Shown here piece by piece: positions 1-12,000 of a stretch of 64,000 bases of DNA. The notes below the pieces were generated by a model that was given only the letters and a program-made list of their open reading frames with translations, searched no databases and had not been told where the DNA came from. This DNA is from Mycobacterium sp. 1274761.0 (GTDB lineage Bacteria > Actinomycetota > Actinomycetes > Mycobacteriales > Mycobacteriaceae), in contig NZ_LZMC01000113.1 in assembly GCF_001668615.1 (NCBI RefSeq), positions 51,854 through 115,853 on the forward strand, written 5' to 3'. The first letter of the stretch is position 1; each line of letters opens with the position of its first letter. Position numbers and translations under genes: made by a program.

Positions 1-3
1 GCA

Positions 4-1305
4 ATGGTCATGGCGGTGAACAACCCGCGCGGCATCGCTACATTACTCAAACCGCTTGGCAGCGCTGTCCAAATGAATCTCACCGGGGCGATCCGCACGC
101 ACCGGCTGGGCTATCGAGGTTGGACCGGCGCGGTCAACACCGACTACGACCCCTTGGACGCCGCCACTGCGGCTCAGCCGCACGAAGCCTACCGAGCGCT
201 TCATCGCAGCGGGCGCGTGCACTACAACCCTAAACGCGCCACCTGGATCCTCAGCCGACTCAATGACGTCCGTGCGGCGTTACGCGATACGGATCAGGTC
301 ACCAGCGCCCGGGGGGTAACGCGGGTCAGAATGGCGGCGGACCTCCTAGTGCTCACCGACGGCGACCAGCACGCCCGACTACGCAAGCAGGTCCAGCCCG
401 GCTTCACCCGCCGCGCGCTGGAAAACTGGCAGGAGATAACAGACAAGCTTGCAGCCGAACTCGTAGAAAACGTGATCAATGAGCCGGGTTGCGACGTGGT
501 AGAACGGCTTGCGATACCGATGCCGATCCGTATCATCGCAGCGATCCTTGGGGTACCAGACACCGACGTCGCCGACTTTCGACGATGGTCGGAAAACAGT
601 GTTCGAATCATCGATTTCTCACCGACACCCAAAGGTGTTGTCGATACCGCAAACTCGATGCGCGCAGTCCTCGCGCTACGACGCTACTTCCTGCGTCACC
701 TCGCCTCCGGTGAGCTCAAAGATTCGGACACCATGCTTGGGCGGCTGCTGGAACACAACACCGAAGGCGACCTCAGCGACGATCAGTTGTTCTACGTTGC
801 CCTCTTGCTGCTCATCGCCGGTAACGAGACGACTACCAACCTGCTCGGTGGCATGTTCGAAACTTTGGCCCACAACCCCGACCAGTACGATCTCATCCGC
901 GCCAACCCCGATCTCATTCCCATCGCCGTCGAGGAACAGCTGCGGATCTCCAGCCCTATCCAAAACCTCTACCGCTATACGCGGGCGGACTATCAGGTCG
1001 GCGAGGTAACCATTCCCGCCGGCGCACGCGTGCTCCTGTCCTTCGGTGCAGCCAACCGCGACCCACTCGTCTTCGACGATCCTGACGAATACCGCGCAGA
1101 CCGCAACCCGCGCATGCATATCGGTTTCGGCTATGGCGCACACATGTGCGTCGGCGCTCCTCTGGCACGCATGGAGGCGCAGGCGGTGCTGCGTGAACTC
1201 GTCGACCGCGTCGCCCGTATCACCGTCGTCGGCCCCACAACTTGGTCGACCAACAGCTCGCTGCGTGGGCCGACGCGTTTGCCCGTCAGGTTGCTCTGCA
1301 GCTGA
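4..1305 (+). CDS. Cytochrome P450
   Basis: This is a soluble bacterial P450 monooxygenase of about 433 residues, a normal length for the family. The I-helix oxygen-activation motif AGNETT lies near residue 275, the K-helix ExxR is seen as EEQLR near residue 312, and the haem-ligand loop is FGYGAHMCVGAPLAR with the proximal Cys at about residue 382. Bacterial P450s of this type use ferredoxin and ferredoxin reductase, and none is visible nearby. The substrate cannot be deduced; mycobacterial relatives act on lipids, sterols and small aromatics. Two in-frame ATGs lie at 4 and 10 and the frame is open to the window edge, so the true start could be slightly upstream. It converges on ldtB. The family call is secure and the subfamily is not assigned. 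Confidence 0.95.
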   Translation: MVMAVNNPRGIATLLKPLGSAVQMNLTGAIRTHRLGYRGWTGAVNTDYDPLDAATAAQPHEAYRALHRSGRVHYNPKRATWILSRLNDVRAALRDTDQVTSARGVTRVRMAADLLVLTDGDQHARLRKQVQPGFTRRALENWQEITDKLAAELVENVINEPGCDVVERLAIPMPIRIIAAILGVPDTDVADFRRWSENSVRIIDFSPTPKGVVDTANSMRAVLALRRYFLRHLASGELKDSDTMLGRLLEHNTEGDLSDDQLFYVALLLLIAGNETTTNLLGGMFETLAHNPDQYDLIRANPDLIPIAVEEQLRISSPIQNLYRYTRADYQVGEVTIPAGARVLLSFGAANRDPLVFDDPDEYRADRNPRMHIGFGYGAHMCVGAPLARMEAQAVLRELVDRVARITVVGPTTWSTNSSLRGPTRLPVRLLCS

Positions 1306-1457
1306 GTTGGTCCACACCCGCCGGGCACCCCCTTTAGCGAATGAGAACCCCGGTCCTCAAACTCTATCCCTGACCCTGATCATCAAGTCGCGCAGTGTGT
1401 TTGACACCGATCCCGCCGACGCCAACCCCGATGACGAAGTGACGGGCCGCTACGCCG

Positions 1458-2681
1458 TCAGATATTGGCGTTACCTTCCCGCCACTGTTCCCACGGAATG
1501 TTCCAGTCGCCGAGGCCGTCGGTGCCGGGAAGCACTGAGCCGACGGTATTGGAGATCTCGACGATGTCGCCACGCTTGGTGTTCTCGAAGAACCAAACGG
1601 CATTGCTGGTGCTGACGTTGAGGCAGCCATGGCTGACATTGCTGTAGCCCTGGCTTCCGACCGACCATGGCGCAGCGTGCACGAAGATGCCGCTGTAGGA
1701 GATCTGGGTGGCGTAGTCCACCTCGGTGCGATATCCGTTGGGCGAGTTCGACGGAACGCCATAGGTCGACGAATCCATCACCATGTGGCCGAACCGGTCA
1801 CCGACGATGAAGATGCCGTTGTTCGTCGGAGAACTATTCTTGCCCATGGAGATCGGCATCGTCTTGATGACCTCGCCGTTGCGCCGGACCGTCAACGTCT
1901 TCGTGTTGTCGTCAGCGGTCGCGATCACCTCGTCACCGATGGTGAAGTGTGTGGTGACGTTCTGCGCGCCGAACAGGCCGTCCCCGAGATCGACACCGTA
2001 GGTGTTGACGGCCACATCCACGGTCGTGCCGGGTTTCCAGTATTGCGCTGGGCGCCAACGTACTTCGCGATTACTCAGCCAGTAGAAAGCGCCTTCGACA
2101 GGCGGGTTGGTTTTCACCGTGATCGCCTGCTGCGCCGCGAGCCGATTCGGAATGTTCTCATCGAAGCGCACGGCGACGGGCTGCCCGATGCCGACGACCT
2201 CACCGTCGTTCGGCAGCACGTAGGGCACCGTCAGGTTCTCAGGCGAATGCGTCTGGAATGTCATTCGCTGATTGGCAGCACCGCCGAGCCCCAGCGATTG
2301 CGCGTTCAGCGTGTAGCGCGTGTTGTAGTCCAGTGGCTCGGTGGTGCGCCACGTCAAACCGTCGGCGCTGAGCTCGCCGGCGACCGGGGTGCCCTCGTCG
2401 TCGTTGACCATCGTGATCGCGCCGAGGACGCCGTCCTCGGCGGCTACCGTCACGGGCTGGTCCACGGCGACGCCGACCGCGCCGTCCTTCACAGATGCGG
2501 TGAGCTTGGGCACCAGCAGGTCACCGAAGGGCGTCCCCTTGTCGGTGATCGTCTGAGGCTGAGCCGGCTGGGAGCTTCCGCCGCAGGCACTGAGCCCGAC
2601 CACAAGGGCCGGCACGACGGCGATGGCCGTCAGCCAGAGATAAAAACGGCGCGGACGGGCCAACTTTTTGACCTGCCACAT
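1458..2681 (-). CDS. ldtB: L,D-transpeptidase lipoprotein, LdtMt2 (Rv2518c) type
   Basis: This enzyme makes 3-3 cross-links in peptidoglycan at the outer face of the membrane. The N terminus is a membrane helix ending in a lipobox (LSAC), so it is a predicted lipoprotein. Ig-like domains follow, then the YkuD catalytic domain with the SHGCLNVS motif carrying the nucleophilic Cys near residue 356. A C-terminal GDWNIPW segment is also typical of LdtMt2. Length (407 aa) and sequence closely follow M. tuberculosis LdtMt2 from memory. A TTG 12 bases upstream would extend the protein, but the ATG at 2681 has GGAG six bases before it and is preferred. The neighbouring tRNA and the downstream synteny support orthology. 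Confidence 0.95.
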   Translation of the reverse strand: MWQVKKLARPRRFYLWLTAIAVVPALVVGLSACGGSSQPAQPQTITDKGTPFGDLLVPKLTASVKDGAVGVAVDQPVTVAAEDGVLGAITMVNDDEGTPVAGELSADGLTWRTTEPLDYNTRYTLNAQSLGLGGAANQRMTFQTHSPENLTVPYVLPNDGEVVGIGQPVAVRFDENIPNRLAAQQAITVKTNPPVEGAFYWLSNREVRWRPAQYWKPGTTVDVAVNTYGVDLGDGLFGAQNVTTHFTIGDEVIATADDNTKTLTVRRNGEVIKTMPISMGKNSSPTNNGIFIVGDRFGHMVMDSSTYGVPSNSPNGYRTEVDYATQISYSGIFVHAAPWSVGSQGYSNVSHGCLNVSTSNAVWFFENTKRGDIVEISNTVGSVLPGTDGLGDWNIPWEQWREGNANI

Positions 2682-2693
2682 AATTTGCTCCAA

Positions 2694-2840
2694 CTCGTAG
2701 GAGAACCGACTTCTGAGAATTCTGGCAATATTCTAAGGGCAACCGCTGCCTCGCGCGAACGCGCTGACAGAGCCCTCTACGGAGCCGTCGACCAAAGAGA
2801 TTTCACCCTGTGCCTCGCCGCCTGTTATTGTCGCTGACGC
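2694..2840. promoter_or_regulatory. Divergent spacer between ldtB and tRNA-Lys
   Basis: This 147-bp spacer must contain the promoters for ldtB (leftward) and the tRNA (rightward). The block near 2700-2740 is AT-richer than its surroundings. No convincing operator is seen and the promoter elements are not assigned. Confidence 0.4.
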
Positions 2841-2914
<74 letters not shown>

Positions 2915-2924
2915 TCTCCAAAAC

Positions 2925-2963
2925 CCGAGGTCAGGCGGAGTTTGCCTGACCTTCGGTGTTTTT
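2925..2963 (+). terminator. Rho-independent terminator after tRNA-Lys
   Basis: The stem CCGAGGTCAGGC (2925-2936) pairs with 2944-2956 with a single bulged T, around a 7-base loop, and is followed by a run of five Ts at 2959-2963. It lies 12 bases after the tRNA and would release the tRNA transcript before it runs antisense into the giant gene. Confidence 0.85.
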
Positions 2964-3074
2964 GGTATACCCCAAAGGGGTATCGACACGGCCAAAATCC
3001 TCCACCGGTCCTCCACGCGACCGGAAGTGACCCGCCACAGCAAACGGCGCGTTGGCCGGTTCTATTGGCCGGGG

Positions 3075-6000
3075 TTAGGTGCCGTTGAGATCTCGGAAGC
3101 GGGCGAGTGCCTCGTCGCGTTGGTCCTCGTCAAAGGTTTCGATGCGGGTAATGCGGTCGCCGTCTAAGAGCAGGAGGTTGAGGACGCCAATCTCGACTGC
3201 GGCACCCTCAGCCGATGTGCCCTTCATGGCGATATGGCCTAGTACGCCCAAGGGTGTTGCCGCGAGGACCTCGGCGAATTCGAAGCGGATGTCGGGAATG
3301 AGTGTCGCCATCATGCGGGTCGACGCCCTGTGATCGGCTATCGAGTTCCCGCCGGCCGGCAACTGTCGGTGATTGACGTATGTGGCGTCGCGGGTGGCTT
3401 CATCGTATGCCTGCCAGTCATGCCGGTTGACGGCCTCGGCGTGACGGGTAGCCGCTTCGATGACGCCTGGATGCTCGACCTCTTCCGACGCGATCCAACG
3501 TGACGTCAGCTCGGCGAACGCGCCGTTGATGTCTTCAGGATCGAACAGCACCATGTAGCTGCCGATGCTGTTGTCGCCGACCTCATAAAACGCCAACAAC
3601 TCCATGGTGACCGCTCGCTCGGGATCACTCGTGTCGCGCCAGGTGTTCCTAATCAGCGCAAGTCGAGACCCGCGGATGGCGACGGGCTCCGTAGTTAAGT
3701 GCCAACCCTTCGTCATTTCGAAGAGCGCGCGCACGGCCTCTGGTCGCGCAAATTGCTCGTCACGCAGTCCTCTTCGTCGGTCCTCAAAACGAGCGCCTGG
3801 TGCAGCTTGTGCTAGGAAGTCGTCGATGTGGCGGCGATTGATCGCATCAACGACCCGCGCCCAGGCGCGAATCGCGGCGTTTTCCAGCTGTGGCACTTGA
3901 TGATTGAGTTCATCGAATCTGGCAAGGGCGGCGTCGCGTTGGTCCGGGTCGAAAGCCTCCATACGGGTGCAGTGCCCGCGGTCGAAGAGGCTTATTTGAA
4001 CCACCGGAACCTCGACGTTGGAGCCGTCGGTTGTTGTCCCCCTCAGCATTGCCTGGCTCACCAATCCCCTTGCCGATTGCGCAAGAATGTCGGTCTGTTC
4101 AATCCACAGGTTCGGTACGAGCGAAACCATCGCCTGCATTGAGGACACTTGATCGGCCGCCGTGAGGATGTTGGAGCTCGACAGCTGCCGGTGACTGAGG
4201 TAGGCGGCACCGGAGGTCAGCGACGAGTACGCGTCCCAGTCATGACGGTTCACGGCCTCCGTCACCCGCTGCACCGACTGAACCGGCTCGGGATGGGTTA
4301 CCTCGCCGGACGCGATCCAGCGTGATGTCAACTCGGCGAACGCGCCGTTGATGTCATCAGGTTCGAACAGCACCATGTAGCGTCCGATGTTGTCGTCGCA
4401 GATCTCATAAAGCGTCAGATTCTCCAACGTGATCGGGTGCTCGGGGTCGCTCGTATCCCTGTACGTCTCGCGTGTCAAAGAGAGGTGGTCACCGCGGACG
4501 GCAACCGGTTCTGTCTCCAGTCGCCAGCCCGCGGCCATGTCGAACACACCGCGCACGACCTCAGGCTCTGCAAGGCCCTCATTGCGCAACAACTTTCGAC
4601 GGTCTTCATATCGCGCGTTCGGCGCCGCTTCGGCAAGAAAGGCATCCACGTTTCGCCGGTTGATTGCATCAACGACACGTGCCCACGCGCGGATCGCGGT
4701 GTTGTCGGGCTGCTGCACTTGGTGATTGAGCTCGTCGAACCGCGCCAGCGCGGTGTCGAGGTCGGCTTCATCGAAAAGTTCGCAGCGGCTGAGCTGGTCA
4801 CCCTGGACCATCAGGATGGCGACATCTCTCCACTCCGCAGCGAGGCCATCCTGGGTTGTCCCGTGCGCCGCGGTGGTGATGACTGCTCCAAGGTTGTTCA
4901 GCCGGTGTACGGCTTGGATGAAGATCTTTATGTCTGGGGCTTGATCCCACCAGGTGCGCATAAATGCAGCTGTATCGCCCTCATTCATTACGCCAAGTCG
5001 TCGGCGGTCGACAGTCGCCCAGTCTCGAGTCGTCGAAGGCAGTTCATGTCGGTTGAGCGCTGCATAAGCTCCGGCAAGCACCGCCCACGTATGCGTCTGC
5101 GCTGCTGCTCCGCCTGCGCGGTACCGACTTTCGAGTTCCTCAAAGGCGGCGTCGACGTCATCGGGATCAAATACGATCGCAGCCGCGATCCGGTCGTCTG
5201 CTTTGAGTTCGATAACGGCGAGAATGGCTGTCAACAGCTCTTGCCGTTGGTCACGGCCCCAATAGCGGACACGGGTGAGCATGAGGCGCTCCCCACGGAC
5301 CGCGATGGCATCCGAGGTCGCGTCGGTGACACCTAGCGCGGTTGCCGCCCGCCCGTTGGCGATCTCGGTATCGCGGCCATGAATCCCGCCGCCGACCATA
5401 CGACGGCGATCGTCGGTGTAATAGTCGTCGGCCAGGATCTTCGCCGCGGCGTCCCAGTCACGAGCCGTCTGTCGTTTGAGATAGCGATCGTTTACTTGGC
5501 TTGCCGCATTCTGCAGCCGCGGCTGTTGCGGCTGCAGCTCGTCGAAACGCGCGAGTGCGGCGTCGAGGTCTGACTCGTCGAAGAGTTCGAAGCGGTTGAT
5601 CAGTTGCCCTTCGACAGTCACTAGTCCGATCTCTCGCCATTCGGCATTGAACCCGCCTTGCGAAGACCCCCTAAGCACATACGTGAAGAGCGCTCCCACG
5701 GCGCTGAGCCGATGCAAGGCCTCAATGTAGACATTGACGTCCGGTGCGAGGTCCCACGTGGCATGTATGTATGCAGCATGGTCACCGGGCGCGAACCCTC
5801 TCGCTCGCCGATGATCGATGTTCACCCAGTTCGGCCTGAACTCGGGCAGTTCGTGTCTATTGAATGCGGCGATGGCCCGCGCGGTCAGCGACCATGCGTT
5901 CGCGTACGCGGCTGCTTCGCCGGAGAGGTAGCGAGCGTCGAGTTCTTCGAACGCAGCGTCAACATCGTCAGGGTCGAAAAGGATGCGGGCCGCCATCCGG

Positions 6001-9000
6001 TTGTCGGCATTAATCTCCGTGATACCGAGCATTTCGGTGTGGAATGCGTCGGGCCGTCGGTCTCGTCCCGAGAGGCAAATCCGGGCCAGGGCGAGGCGTT
6101 TTCCGCGAATGGCGATCACAGTTGAGGTCCCGCTCTTGGTTCCGAGGTCGGCGGTCGCCCGCATGTCGGCGAGCTTGGCCTCTCGACCGCGTCGGACCCC
6201 GGCGCTGACTACCCGCCGGCGATCGTCGGCACAAATGTCTTCGCCAAGTAACTCCCCCATCGTCCCCCAATCGCGGGCCGTGAAGGACTCCTGGAAGCGC
6301 AAATCTACTCGGCTCGCGGCGTTCTCCAGCCGCGGCGTCGGCCGATCAAGTTCCTCAAAGCGCGCAAGCGCGGCGTCGACGTCTTCTTCGCCGAATCTCT
6401 CGCAGCAGCTGAGCAACTCCCCGTCGAACATGAGGATAAATGTCTCGCGCCATTCGCCGCTGAATCCCTCTTGCGAACTCCCATATGCCATGTGCGTGAT
6501 CACTGAACCGCGATCGGTGAGCCGATGCACCGCTGCAACACGCACCTTGATGTCGGGCGCGATTTCAAACGTCGCACGGATGTACTGTCCCAACTCATTC
6601 GGCGCAAAGGTGATCCCCCGCCGATGATCCATGCTGGCCCAGTTCGGTGTCGTCGGGGGAATTTCGTGGCGATTGAGTGCGTCACAGCACCCGCACACGA
6701 GTGACCACATGTGTGCGTATGGCGCTGCCTCGCCGGCGAGGAATCGCGCATCGAGTTCCTCGAAGGCGGCGTCGAGGTCGTCGAAGTCGAACGCAACGCG
6801 ACCAGCAATCCGCTGATGGACGTCGATTTCAATGATTCCGAGCACCTCAGCCAAGAATTCCTCGGCCTCTTGGTACAGCGCGTAGTACCGCTCACGGGTG
6901 AGGACGAGATTGGTGCCACGGGTCGCGACGACCGCGGATTCGACACGGGTGCCCTCGGGGTACGACCGCATGCTCGCGAGCGTGGCGTCTCGACCTTCTC
7001 GGGTGCCTGCGTTCACGACACGACGACGATCACTGTTGAATATGTCGTCGGCGAGCATCTCCGATAACGTGTCCCAATCGCGGGCCGCGAAGTGCGTTTG
7101 GAATTTCTCCCACGTTTCGCTTGCCCCGTTTTCCACTCGTCGCGTAAGCGGTTGCAGTTCGTCGAATCTCGCGAGCGCGGCGTCGAGGTCCGTCTCATCG
7201 AACATCTCGCAGCGGCTGATGAGGCCGTCTTGAAAGGTGAGAAGGCTGACTTCGCGCCATTCGGCGTCGAAACCGGTCTCGGAAGTTGCCTGTACGGCAT
7301 GCGTCACGACGGCGCCGAGACGACTTAGGTTGTGCACAGCCTCGACATAGATCGTGGCTTCGGGCGTTAGGTTCCACACTGCGCGAATAGAGGGACCGAG
7401 GGAGCCGCCCTCGACGGACACCAGCCGTCGATGGTCGACGTCGACCCAATCGTGCGTCGTCGCGGGAAGTTCACGACGATTGAGCTTCGCGTAACCATCC
7501 ATGACGAGCGACCACGTGCGCGCGTGTGTCGCTGCTTCGCCGGCGAGGTAGCGTGCGTCGAGTTCCGCGAAAGCAGCGTCGACGTCGTCGAGGTGGAAAA
7601 CGACAGTCCCCACGATCCGCGCGTTGGCGTTGGTCTCGACGACACACAGCATTTCCATCCCGAAGGGCTCACTGTCGGATGCCGACGACGGGATACGACT
7701 GAGGGCCAGGCGTTCGCCACGAGTGGCAATGACGACGGGTACGCCAGGTGTGAGGAGATCGGTGGCATTCCGAAAATTCTCGAGCTCGGCATCGCGCCCT
7801 TGTCGGACACCGGCATTCGCGACGCGGCGGCGATCGTCAGAGGAATAGTCTGCGGCCAGATAGTCAGCCATGGCGTCCCAGTCGCGCGCCGCGGCGCACG
7901 TCAGAACCCGCTCACATACCCGGCTTGCCGTGTTCTCCAGTCGCCGCGTCTGTTCGTGTAATTCTTCGAATCTCGCGAGCGCGGTAGCGAGGTCGTCATC
8001 GTCAAACAATTCGCAGCGATCAATCAGATCGCCGGTCACCGTCAGCACCTCAATGTGTCGCCGTTCGGCGTCGAAGCCCGCTGTCGATGTGCCGGCCACC
8101 GCATGGGACACGACTGCTCCCAAGTGGGTGAGGCGGTGCACCATTTCGATGTAGATGCGCACGTTCGGTGTGACGTCCCACACGGCGCGCAGGTACGCCG
8201 CCAGATCATCTGTTTGGATCTGCGATTTAGCGAGCCGCCGGTGATCAACGTTGACCCAGTTCGGGGCGGTCGGATATGGCTCATGCCGGTTGAACGAGTC
8301 GTAGGTCTGCGTGATGACCGACCACGTGCGCGCGTTAGCCGCAGCCTCGCCCGCGAGATACCGGGCTTCGAGTTCGTCGAAGGCGGCGTCGATGTCGTCG
8401 GGATCGAAGGTGATCGCCGGGGAGACCCGATTGTCGTTGTCGATCTCAATGACGTGCAGCAGCTCGAGGCCGAATTCCTCTGGGTCACCATCGCTGCGCA
8501 CGAATCGGGCGCGGTTCAGGACGAGGCGATCACCGCGCGTCGCTATGGCAACCGAAACCTGCGTCACGCCGAGATCAGCTGCTGCGCGGTAGTTTTCGAT
8601 GAAGAGGTCGCGGCCGACCTGTACATCGGCATTCAGCAGACGCCGCCGGTCGTCATTGATGACGTCGACAGCCACCATTGCCGCCATGGCGTCCCATTCT
8701 CGGGCGGCGAATCGCTCGAGAATGAGTTGCGTGACCCGAATAGCTGCATTATCCAAACGTGGTGTGGCGGGACTGAGTTCCTTGAACCTTGCGAGCGCGG
8801 TGACGAGGTCGGCTTCTTCGAACAGTTCGCCGCGGCTGACGTGGTCACCGTCGACCGTTACGAGTTCGACGATTCGCCACTCAGCGCCGAACCCCGCCTG
8901 CGACGTGCCGTGAGACACTTGCGTGAATACTGCTCCGCGACTGGTCAATTCGTGCACGGCCTCGATGTAGAGCTTGAGGTCCGGCGTGAAGCCCCACATG

Positions 9001-12000
9001 TCGCGGATGGTCGCAGTCGGATCACCAGAATCAACGGTGACAAGCGGTCGGTGGTCAAGTATTTCTGGCGCGATCGAGGGAAGCTCCCGGCGGTTGAACG
9101 CAGCGTGGCCTTCCATGACAAGTGACCATGTCTCTGCGTGCGGAGCCGCCTCGCCGGCGAGGTATCGACGATCTAGTTCTTCGAACGCGGCGTCGATGTC
9201 ACCCGCGTCGAGTCCAACGACCGCGATGATCCGCTGGTCTGCATCGACCTCGACGACGTTGAGCACTTCCGTTTCGTACGCGCTAGCGCCGACACGGCAC
9301 AGAGCAAGCCGCTCGCCGCGCGTTGCGATCACTTCAGTCGTCATGTTCGTCACGCCAAGTTCAGCCAGCGCCTGCAAATTCTCGATAGCGGCATCTCTGC
9401 CACGGACGGCGCCGGAGTTCACGACTCGGCGACGGTCGTCCGTGCAAACGTTATCGACCACCGACTGCGCTATGGCGTTCCAGTCGCGGGCCGCGAATGA
9501 AGCCATGAACTGCTCATACACTCTGCTCGCGCTGTTAGCTAGCCGCGGCGCCGGGTGGCTGAGTTGTTCGAACTGTGCTACCGCGGTATCGAGGTCCGTC
9601 TCTTCAAAAAGTTCGCAGCGGCTAATCAAGTCACCGTCGACCGTGTACAGCATGATCGTGCGCCACTCCGCGGTGAAGCCCTCTTCCGTTGTCCCCTTCA
9701 ACACCTGCGTCAGCACCGCGCCGGCGTCACTCAGCCGGTGTACGGCTTCGATGCGGACATCGACATGCTGTTCGAGGTCGGTCCATGCAGCCGAGATGTA
9801 CGCGGTCAGCTCACCAGGCGCGAACGCCGCCGACCGGCGGTGATCGATATTCACCCAATTCGGCGTTGTCGCAGGCAATCCACGATTGTTCAGCACTTCG
9901 TAAGCGCGAGTCATGACCGACCACAAGCGCGCGTGCGGTGCGGCTTCGCCAGCGAGATACCGACGATCCAGCTCGGCAAAGGCAGCGTCGATGTCGTCGA
10001 CGTCGTATGAGACGATGGCGACAATCCGGTCGTCGGAACCGATCTCGACAACATCGACCAACTCGTTCGCGACAGCCTCATCGGGAACGGTGAAGTTGTC
10101 GCGAGAAAGAACGAGTCGTTCGCCACGAACCGCAATGGGGGTCGACGTAATCCTCGCGCACCCCACTTCGGCGATTGCTTGCATGTTAGCGATTTCAGCA
10201 GCACGACCGCTTCGGACGCCGCTGTTAATCACTCGGCGATGATCGTCAGCCCGATAGTCGTCGGCCAGCATCTTCGACATGGCGTCCCAGTCACGGGCAA
10301 GAAAATGATTTGTCCACCGTTTCAGCACCCGGCTGGCTGAGTTTTCCAGCCGCTGGGCAGGTTGGCTGAGTTGATCGAACTTCGCGGTCGCAGTTGCCAG
10401 GTCCGCTTCCTCAAAGAGCTCGAAGCGGTTGATGAGGTCGCCACTGACCGTCACCAGGAAAACTCCTCGCCACTCGGCGTCGAATCCCTGTGGCGAATTT
10501 CCATGGCCCACATGGGTAACTACAGCGCCGTCGTCGTTCAGTCGGTGTATGGCCTCGGGATAGATTCGGATATCGTGGCCGACTTCCCACCCGGCGCGGG
10601 TGTACTGGACCCACTCTCCCGGTGCAAACGCTATCCCTCGGCGATGGTCGATGCTCACGCAGTCGGGCGTCATCGGCGGCAGCTCGCGCCGGCTGAACGC
10701 TTTATACCCCTTCGAAACCACTGACCACGTCCGAGAGTGAGGTGCGCCCTCACCGGCGAGGTACCGAGCTTCGAGTTCGGCCAACGCGGCCTCGAGGTCA
10801 TGTGCGTCAAACGCGACCTGCCTAACAAGCTGGCCGAGGGCATTGGTCTCGACGACGTCGATCAATTCGCTGTCGAACGGCTCGTTCCAGTCGCGAAGGG
10901 TAAACGTATGACGTGCGAGCATGAGTCGGTCACCGCGCGTCGCAATCGGTGTGGAAGTGATATTGGTGCAGCCGATCTCGGCGATCGCCCGCACATTCGC
11001 TAGTTCGGCATCACGGCCGCTTCTGACGCCACTGTTCACCACGCGACGACGGTCGTGGGTCCAGACGTCTTCCGCCAGAAGCTCCGCCATAGCGTCCCAC
11101 TCGCGCGTACCGAAATGCGCCATGTAGCGCTCGACAACCCGGCTCGTCGCATTTTCCAGCTGCGGCACCGGTCGGTGCAGTTCCGCGAAATGCGCTAGCG
11201 CGGAGTCGAGGTCGTCGTCTTCATACACGTCCAGGCGCGGTTCGCCGCCCCGGACCGAAAGGAGAAGCACCCGCGTCCATTGCAATTCGTTCCCGTGCAC
11301 GTCAGTGCCTTCGATGACGAAGTCGACGACGGCGCCGTGTTCATCAAGCGCATGTACCGCGGTGGTCCGATAACGAGCATCCGGTACGAGCGCCCAGAGC
11401 TCTGTGACGCCTCTCTCGAAGTCCCCTGATGCGAACGGAACTCGCCGATGATCGCTATAGGCAAGCCGGGCAATCATTGGGCCTGGCTCGTGACGGTTGA
11501 GTTCGTCGAGCGTGGCCATCCCGATCTGCCAGATGTGCGTGTACGGTGCCGCCTCGCCCGCTAGGTAGCGCGCTTCGAGTTCGGCGAACGCTGCGTCGAT
11601 GTCGTCGGGGTCGAATGTGATATGAACTGAAAGTTGGTTGTCGGCATCAATCTCGACGACACCGATGAGCTCCGTGACCGTTGCCTCGGGGCCTTGGAAG
11701 CGAAGACGACGAAGAGCGAGGCGCTTGCCGCGGGTCGCGATAGTGGTCGACGTCAGCGTCCCGTCATCCAGCAGATCGGCGATAACCTTCAGGTTCTCGA
11801 TTTCGGCGTCCCGGCCCTGTCGAACGCCGGCGTTCACGGCTTGGCGACGATCGTCCAGCGAGAAATCCGCGCTCAACATCGTTGCCATAGCGTCCCAGTC
11901 ATGGGCGGGGAAACAGCTCCAGAAGCATTGATCCACCTGACTCGCGGTGTTTTCCAGCCGCAGTGTCGGTCGGTTGAGCCCGTCGAACTTCGCGAGAGCG

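Noticed and set aside
1306..1457. Possible small gene between the P450 and ldtB
   Set aside because: The convergent spacer has no start signal or conserved frame. The apparent plus-strand frame continues as a shadow of ldtB.
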